From positions 1 to 9,967 of the forward strand of contig JANXWQ010000316.1 in the NCBI GenBank assembly GCA_025351065.1: a stretch of DNA of 9,967 nucleotides, read 5' to 3'. The translations under genes and the position numbers were made by a program. Positions within the stretch are counted from its first letter, which is position 1; each line of letters starts with the position of its first letter. Below the pieces are notes generated by a model. It did no database searches and was not told the DNA's origin. It saw nothing but the letters and a program-made list of their open reading frames with translations. Below are positions 6,353-9,967 of the stretch, in pieces. This stretch comes from Chthoniobacter sp. Lineage in GTDB: Bacteria > Verrucomicrobiota > Verrucomicrobiia > Chthoniobacterales > Chthoniobacteraceae.

Positions 6353-9300
6353 ATGCACAACCTCCGCTCGCGCATCCTCGGTCTGGCGATGCTCTCCACC
6401 ATTGCGGCGCACGCCGCGCCCTTGCAGCCCATCCCCGACGCCCTCAAACCGTGGGAGACATGGGCCACCTGGAGCGACGAACACCGCTGGTGCCCGACGC
6501 CTTACTCCGACGCGAAAAAGCATCTCTGCTTTTGGCCGTCGCGCCTCGGACTGCAAGCCGCGCGCGGCGGCGGGAAGTTCGATCTCACCGTCACCGTCTT
6601 TCACGAAACGTGGGTGCCGCTGCCGGGCAGCGCGGACGTGTGGCCGCTCGATGTAAAGGCGAACAGCGCCGCCGTGGCCGTGCTCGATCACGAGGGCCAG
6701 CCCGCGGTGCGGCTCGGCGCAGGCACGGTTCATCTCGAAGGCGCGTACCGCTGGACCGACGTGCCGCAGCGCCTCCCGATTCCACGCGAGATCGGCATCC
6801 TCGCGCTGACGCTCGACGGTCAGCCGGTGGACGCGCCGGCGTGGGACGCGCAGGGTTTTCTGTGGCTGAAACGCGACGGCTCCGCCGAGGAGGCGGACAA
6901 GAATTTTCTCGCCGTGAAACTCTACGCGTCGCTGGAAGACGGCATCCCGCTGTGGCTGCGCACCGAGATCGAGCTGACCGTCTCCGGCAAGAGCCGCGAG
7001 GAAGACCTCAGCACCATCCTGCCCGAAGGCTGGAAACTCGCGTCCATCGAGAGCCCGATCCCCGTCGCCGTCGATGACACGGGCCGCATGAAAGCGCAGG
7101 TGCGCGCGGGCAAGTGGACGCTGCACGCCGACGCCTTCCGCTTCGACAACCCGAAGGAATTTCGCTACGCCGCCGCCGCCCGCCCCGCCGTGGCGGAGGA
7201 ACTCGTCGCCTTCCGCGCGCGGCCGGATTTTCGCATCGTCGAGTTCACCGGCGCACCGTCCATCGACGTGTCGCAGACCACCTTTCCCGAGCGGTGGCGC
7301 GAGCTGCCCGTGTACCGCTGGGACACCACCGCGCCCTTTCGCATCGAGGAGCGGATGCGCGGCATGGGCGACCAAAAGCCCGCCGGCCTGACCATCGCGC
7401 GGGAGTGGTGGCTCGATGAAAACGGACGCGCCCTCACCTTCCGCGACCACCTCGCCGGCGCGATGCAGCAGACGTGGAGGCTCGACGCCGCGGCGGGCCA
7501 GGACCTCGGCTCCGTGCGCAGCGGCGGGCAGGGCCAGCTCATCACCCGCAACCCGCGCAACGATGCGCCCGGCGTCGAAATCCGCACCCGCAACCTCAAC
7601 CTCGAAGCCACCGGCCGCATGGCGCGCGCGCCCGCCCTCCCCGCCACCGGCTGGCGCTCCGACGCCGACGCCCTCACCGTCACGCTCAACCTCCCGCCCG
7701 GCTGGCGGCTCTTCGCGCTCTTCGGCGCGGACTGGGTGCGCGGCGACTGGCTCACCGCGTGGACGCTGCTCGACCTTTTCCTCCTGCTCATCTTCGCGCT
7801 CGCGGTCGGGCGGCTGTGGGGCAAAGGCGCGGGCGTGCTCGCGTTCCTCGCGTTCGGCCTCGCGTATCACGAACCCGGCGCCCCGCGTTACCTCTGGCTC
7901 ATCCTCCTCGTCCCGCTCGCGCTCGACCGCGTGGTGCCCGCGGGTTGGGGGCGGCGTCTCGTGGGCGTGGGAAAATGGATCGCGATTGCTGCGTTCGTGA
8001 TCGTGCTCGTGCCGTTCATTGCGCAGCAAATTCAGCAGGCGCTTTATCCGCAGTTGGAGAGCGGTGTCACCGAGGCGGGCTTTTCGGCGGAGGAAAATAA
8101 CGAGCCGTTTCCACAAGCCGAAGTCAGTCCCCGCAGCGGCTCCAAGCTACAGACGAAACTCGAACGCATCGTCCTTCCAAAGTTGGAATTCAAGGAAGCG
8201 ACCATTCGTGAATCACTCGATTATTTGAAAAGGAAAAGCATCGAGCTCGATCCCGACGAGCCCAAGACGGGCGTCAATATCATCCTCAAACTCGACGAGG
8301 GCAGTACGGTCGATTCCCGGATCACCATGTCCCTCTCAGACGCTCCATTGATCGAAGCGCTAAGATACGTGTGCGGCATGGCCAACCTAAAGTTTAAGAT
8401 CGAGCCGTATGCCGTCGTCGTTGTTCCCACCGGTCTGACTCCCCTCTCAGCCGCTGACCCGCTGGGCGTCCCTGATGCCGCAGCCATCCCGGGCCTCGAC
8501 GCGGCACCCGCCGCCGCTGCTGTCAGCGTGAGGTCGTTTGGGAAATCGTTATCCAGCGACAACCTGAAGTACGCCGCAGAGGCCCGCATCCAGACCGGGC
8601 CCGGCGTGCCGGAGTGGAAATGGCGGGAGGTGAGTTTCGGGTGGAACGGCCCGGTGTCCGCCGCGCAGCAGGTGAAGCCCGTGCTCATCTCGCTCACGCT
8701 CGAACGCGTGCTCACCGTGCTCCGCATCGCGCTGCTGCTCGCGCTCGCCGCCGTACTGCTCGGCGCGCGGAAGCTCACCGGCGCGGTCTTTCGCGCCAGC
8801 GGAAAAACCGCCGCGCTGCTCGCGCTGCTTTGCACCGTCGCGAGCGCCTCGGCGCAGACGCCCATCCCCGATGCCGCCACGCTCGACAAGCTGCGCGAGC
8901 GCCTTCTTGAAATCTCCGACGCCTACCCAAACGCCGCCGACATCCCCTCCGTCTCGCTCACGCTCAGCGAGCGCAAGCTCACCATCGACGCCGAGATTCA
9001 CGCCGCCGTCCGCACCGCCGTGCCGCTGCCGGGCCGGCTGCCCGCGTGGTCGCCGCTCACCGTGCTCGTCGATGACAAACCCGAGCCCGCCCTGCGCCGC
9101 GACGACGGCTATCTCTGGCTCGTGATCGAGGCCGGCGTGCATCGCGTGCGCGTCGCGGGTTCGCTGGCGAATGTGACCGAGTGGGAGTGGACCTTTCTGC
9201 TCAAGCCGCGGCAGGTGAAAATCGACGCGCCGGGCTGGACCTTCAGCGGCGTGAAGGCGGACGGCGTGCCGGAGCAGCAGATCTTTTTCACGCTGAAACA

Positions 9301-9967
9301 AAAAGCCGCCGCCGGCGCGGCGAGCTACGAGCGGCAGGATTTGCAAAGCATCGTCGCGCTTGAGCGCAGCCTCGAACTCGGCCTCATCTGGCAGGTGCGC
9401 ACGACCGTCACGCGCCTTTCGCCTTTGGGCAAAGCCATCGCTCTGCGTGTGCCGCTGCTGCCCGGTGAAAACGTACTCTCCGCCAACGCGGTGGTGAAGG
9501 ACGGCTTCATCGAAGTGCGGCTCGGCGCGCAGGAGCAGAGCTTCGCGTGGGAGAGCGGCCTCGCGGTCGTGCCCGCGCTCCAGCTCGCCACCCGCGCCGA
9601 CGATGCGTGGGTCGAGCGCTGGCGGCTTGTCGTTTCCCCGGTTTGGAATCTCGCGATCAACGGACTCGCACCCGTCTTTGAAGCCGACGCGCCCATGCCG
9701 GTGACGAGCAATTCCACCATCCGCGCGAGCGGCGGCGATTTGATCCCGACGTGGCAGCCGTGGCCGGGCGAAAGTGTGACGCTCACGATCAGCCGCCCGG
9801 AAGCCATCGCCGGCGCCACCGTCACCGTCAGCCGCGGCGCGCACACCATCACGCTCGGCGCGCGCCAGCGCACCTCAAAGCTCGACCTCGCGCTGCGATG
9901 CAGCCTCGGCGAAGACTTCCTCGTCGCCCTGCCTGCCGGGGCCGAAATCACCGCGCTCACGCACAAC
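6353..9967 (+). CDS. Large composite envelope protein (at least 1205 residues) with six membrane segments, 3' partial
   Basis: A single frame with no stop runs from ATG 6353 to the window end, so the C-terminus is missing. Visible order: signal peptide 1-21 (AHA before the cut); beta-rich periplasmic half to about 469, rich in Trp; four hydrophobic segments (about 470-491, 495-508, 513-527, 542-560); the motif QQALYPQLE; a periplasmic loop with an STN-like module (598-694) and an Ala/Pro-rich linker; QTGPGVPEWKW; a helix at about 787-806; a second signal-like segment 818-834 ending ASA; then a second beta-rich half to the edge. With this helix count the signal-peptide half, the STN-like loop and the second half all face the periplasm. 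I recall uncharacterised proteins of similar length and layout in Gammaproteobacteria, sharing ALYPQLE-like and QTGPG-like motifs, but know no function. No enzyme motif is visible. ATG 6353 gives a proper signal peptide; the frame is open further upstream through the inverted repeat, which is not expected to be coding. Confidence 0.85.
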   Translation, partial: MHNLRSRILGLAMLSTIAAHAAPLQPIPDALKPWETWATWSDEHRWCPTPYSDAKKHLCFWPSRLGLQAARGGGKFDLTVTVFHETWVPLPGSADVWPLDVKANSAAVAVLDHEGQPAVRLGAGTVHLEGAYRWTDVPQRLPIPREIGILALTLDGQPVDAPAWDAQGFLWLKRDGSAEEADKNFLAVKLYASLEDGIPLWLRTEIELTVSGKSREEDLSTILPEGWKLASIESPIPVAVDDTGRMKAQVRAGKWTLHADAFRFDNPKEFRYAAAARPAVAEELVAFRARPDFRIVEFTGAPSIDVSQTTFPERWRELPVYRWDTTAPFRIEERMRGMGDQKPAGLTIAREWWLDENGRALTFRDHLAGAMQQTWRLDAAAGQDLGSVRSGGQGQLITRNPRNDAPGVEIRTRNLNLEATGRMARAPALPATGWRSDADALTVTLNLPPGWRLFALFGADWVRGDWLTAWTLLDLFLLLIFALAVGRLWGKGAGVLAFLAFGLAYHEPGAPRYLWLILLVPLALDRVVPAGWGRRLVGVGKWIAIAAFVIVLVPFIAQQIQQALYPQLESGVTEAGFSAEENNEPFPQAEVSPRSGSKLQTKLERIVLPKLEFKEATIRESLDYLKRKSIELDPDEPKTGVNIILKLDEGSTVDSRITMSLSDAPLIEALRYVCGMANLKFKIEPYAVVVVPTGLTPLSAADPLGVPDAAAIPGLDAAPAAAAVSVRSFGKSLSSDNLKYAAEARIQTGPGVPEWKWREVSFGWNGPVSAAQQVKPVLISLTLERVLTVLRIALLLALAAVLLGARKLTGAVFRASGKTAALLALLCTVASASAQTPIPDAATLDKLRERLLEISDAYPNAADIPSVSLTLSERKLTIDAEIHAAVRTAVPLPGRLPAWSPLTVLVDDKPEPALRRDDGYLWLVIEAGVHRVRVAGSLANVTEWEWTFLLKPRQVKIDAPGWTFSGVKADGVPEQQIFFTLKQKAAAGAASYERQDLQSIVALERSLELGLIWQVRTTVTRLSPLGKAIALRVPLLPGENVLSANAVVKDGFIEVRLGAQEQSFAWESGLAVVPALQLATRADDAWVERWRLVVSPVWNLAINGLAPVFEADAPMPVTSNSTIRASGGDLIPTWQPWPGESVTLTISRPEAIAGATVTVSRGAHTITLGARQRTSKLDLALRCSLGEDFLVALPAGAEITALTHN
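8141..8434 (+). other. STN-like (secretin/TonB N-terminus-type) module inside the large envelope protein
   Basis: Encodes residues 597-694. The pattern is LPKLEFKEATIRESLDYL, then a Asp/Glu-Pro-rich loop, GVNIILKL, ITMSLSDAPLIEALRYV, and FKIEPYAVVVVP. This strand-helix-strand-strand-helix-strand order, with residues equivalent to 'seeds a repeat' and 'leads the helix', is typical of the short STN domain found at the N-terminus of secretins and TonB receptors, and in many PVC-group proteins. Such domains mediate protein-protein contacts in the periplasm. By hand count, 8161-8400 is 121 of 240 G+C (50%), against 63-75% in 60-bp samples on either side. Codons such as CTA, AGA and AGG, seldom used elsewhere in this gene, also appear here. 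Confidence 0.6.

Noticed and set aside
3727..6468. Very long open frame on the minus strand (913 codons) crossing both membrane-protein genes and the inverted repeat
   Set aside because: It is a GC-driven shadow: composition is dominated by Arg, Ala, Gly, Glu and His without domain motifs, and it overlaps two well-supported genes and a non-coding repeat.
6320..8116. 598-codon minus-strand frame opposite the large envelope protein
   Set aside because: It ends where GC drops at the atypical module, as expected of a composition artefact, and shows no recognisable domain. The plus strand encodes a coherent protein with signal peptide and helices.
6353..9967. Apparent absence of a gene, or a broken gene, at the right end because only short plus-strand frames are bounded there
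   Set aside because: Direct codon-by-codon reading shows one intact frame from ATG 6353 to the last base; it simply has no stop inside the window. No frameshift was found.

Overview
The window is GC-rich DNA in which five protein genes cover almost everything. The codon style, the lack of clear Shine-Dalgarno sites at most starts, the plant/cyanobacterial-looking GlgC, the large secreted beta-rich proteins and a secretin-N-terminus-like module of a kind I associate with Verrucomicrobia and Planctomycetes all suggest a verrucomicrobial (PVC-group) bacterium. This is inference; there is no rRNA or other direct marker.

Layout. (1) 1-1139 (+): the 3' part of glgC, ADP-glucose pyrophosphorylase, entering from the left edge. 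(2) 1288-3099 (+): a secreted protein with a Pro/Ala stalk, two tandem homologous beta-type domains and a distinct C-terminal domain. (3) 3075-4616 (-): a polytopic membrane protein resembling family-39 (GT-C) glycosyltransferases; its 3' end overlaps that of gene 2 tail to tail by 25 bp. (4) 4666-6222 (+): a second polytopic protein, divergent from gene 3 and recognisably its paralogue. (5) 6228-6298: an AT-rich inverted repeat, each arm made of three 9-bp units. (6) 6353-9967 (+): one uninterrupted frame of at least 1205 codons that leaves the window on the right. It encodes a large uncharacterised envelope protein with two periplasmic halves, each preceded by a signal-like or membrane segment, and a central periplasmic loop carrying an STN-like module of clearly lower GC.

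How they fit together. glgC belongs to glycogen synthesis in the cytoplasm and has no evident tie to the rest. Genes 2 to 5 all encode exported or membrane proteins. Genes 3 and 4 probably transfer sugars from a lipid carrier on the periplasmic side, and their shared short upstream region suggests joint control. No known defence system, CRISPR array, transposase, tRNA or rRNA gene was seen. The observations most worth following are the composite last gene with its atypical insert, the 3+3 unit inverted repeat, and the head-to-head paralogous GT-C pair.
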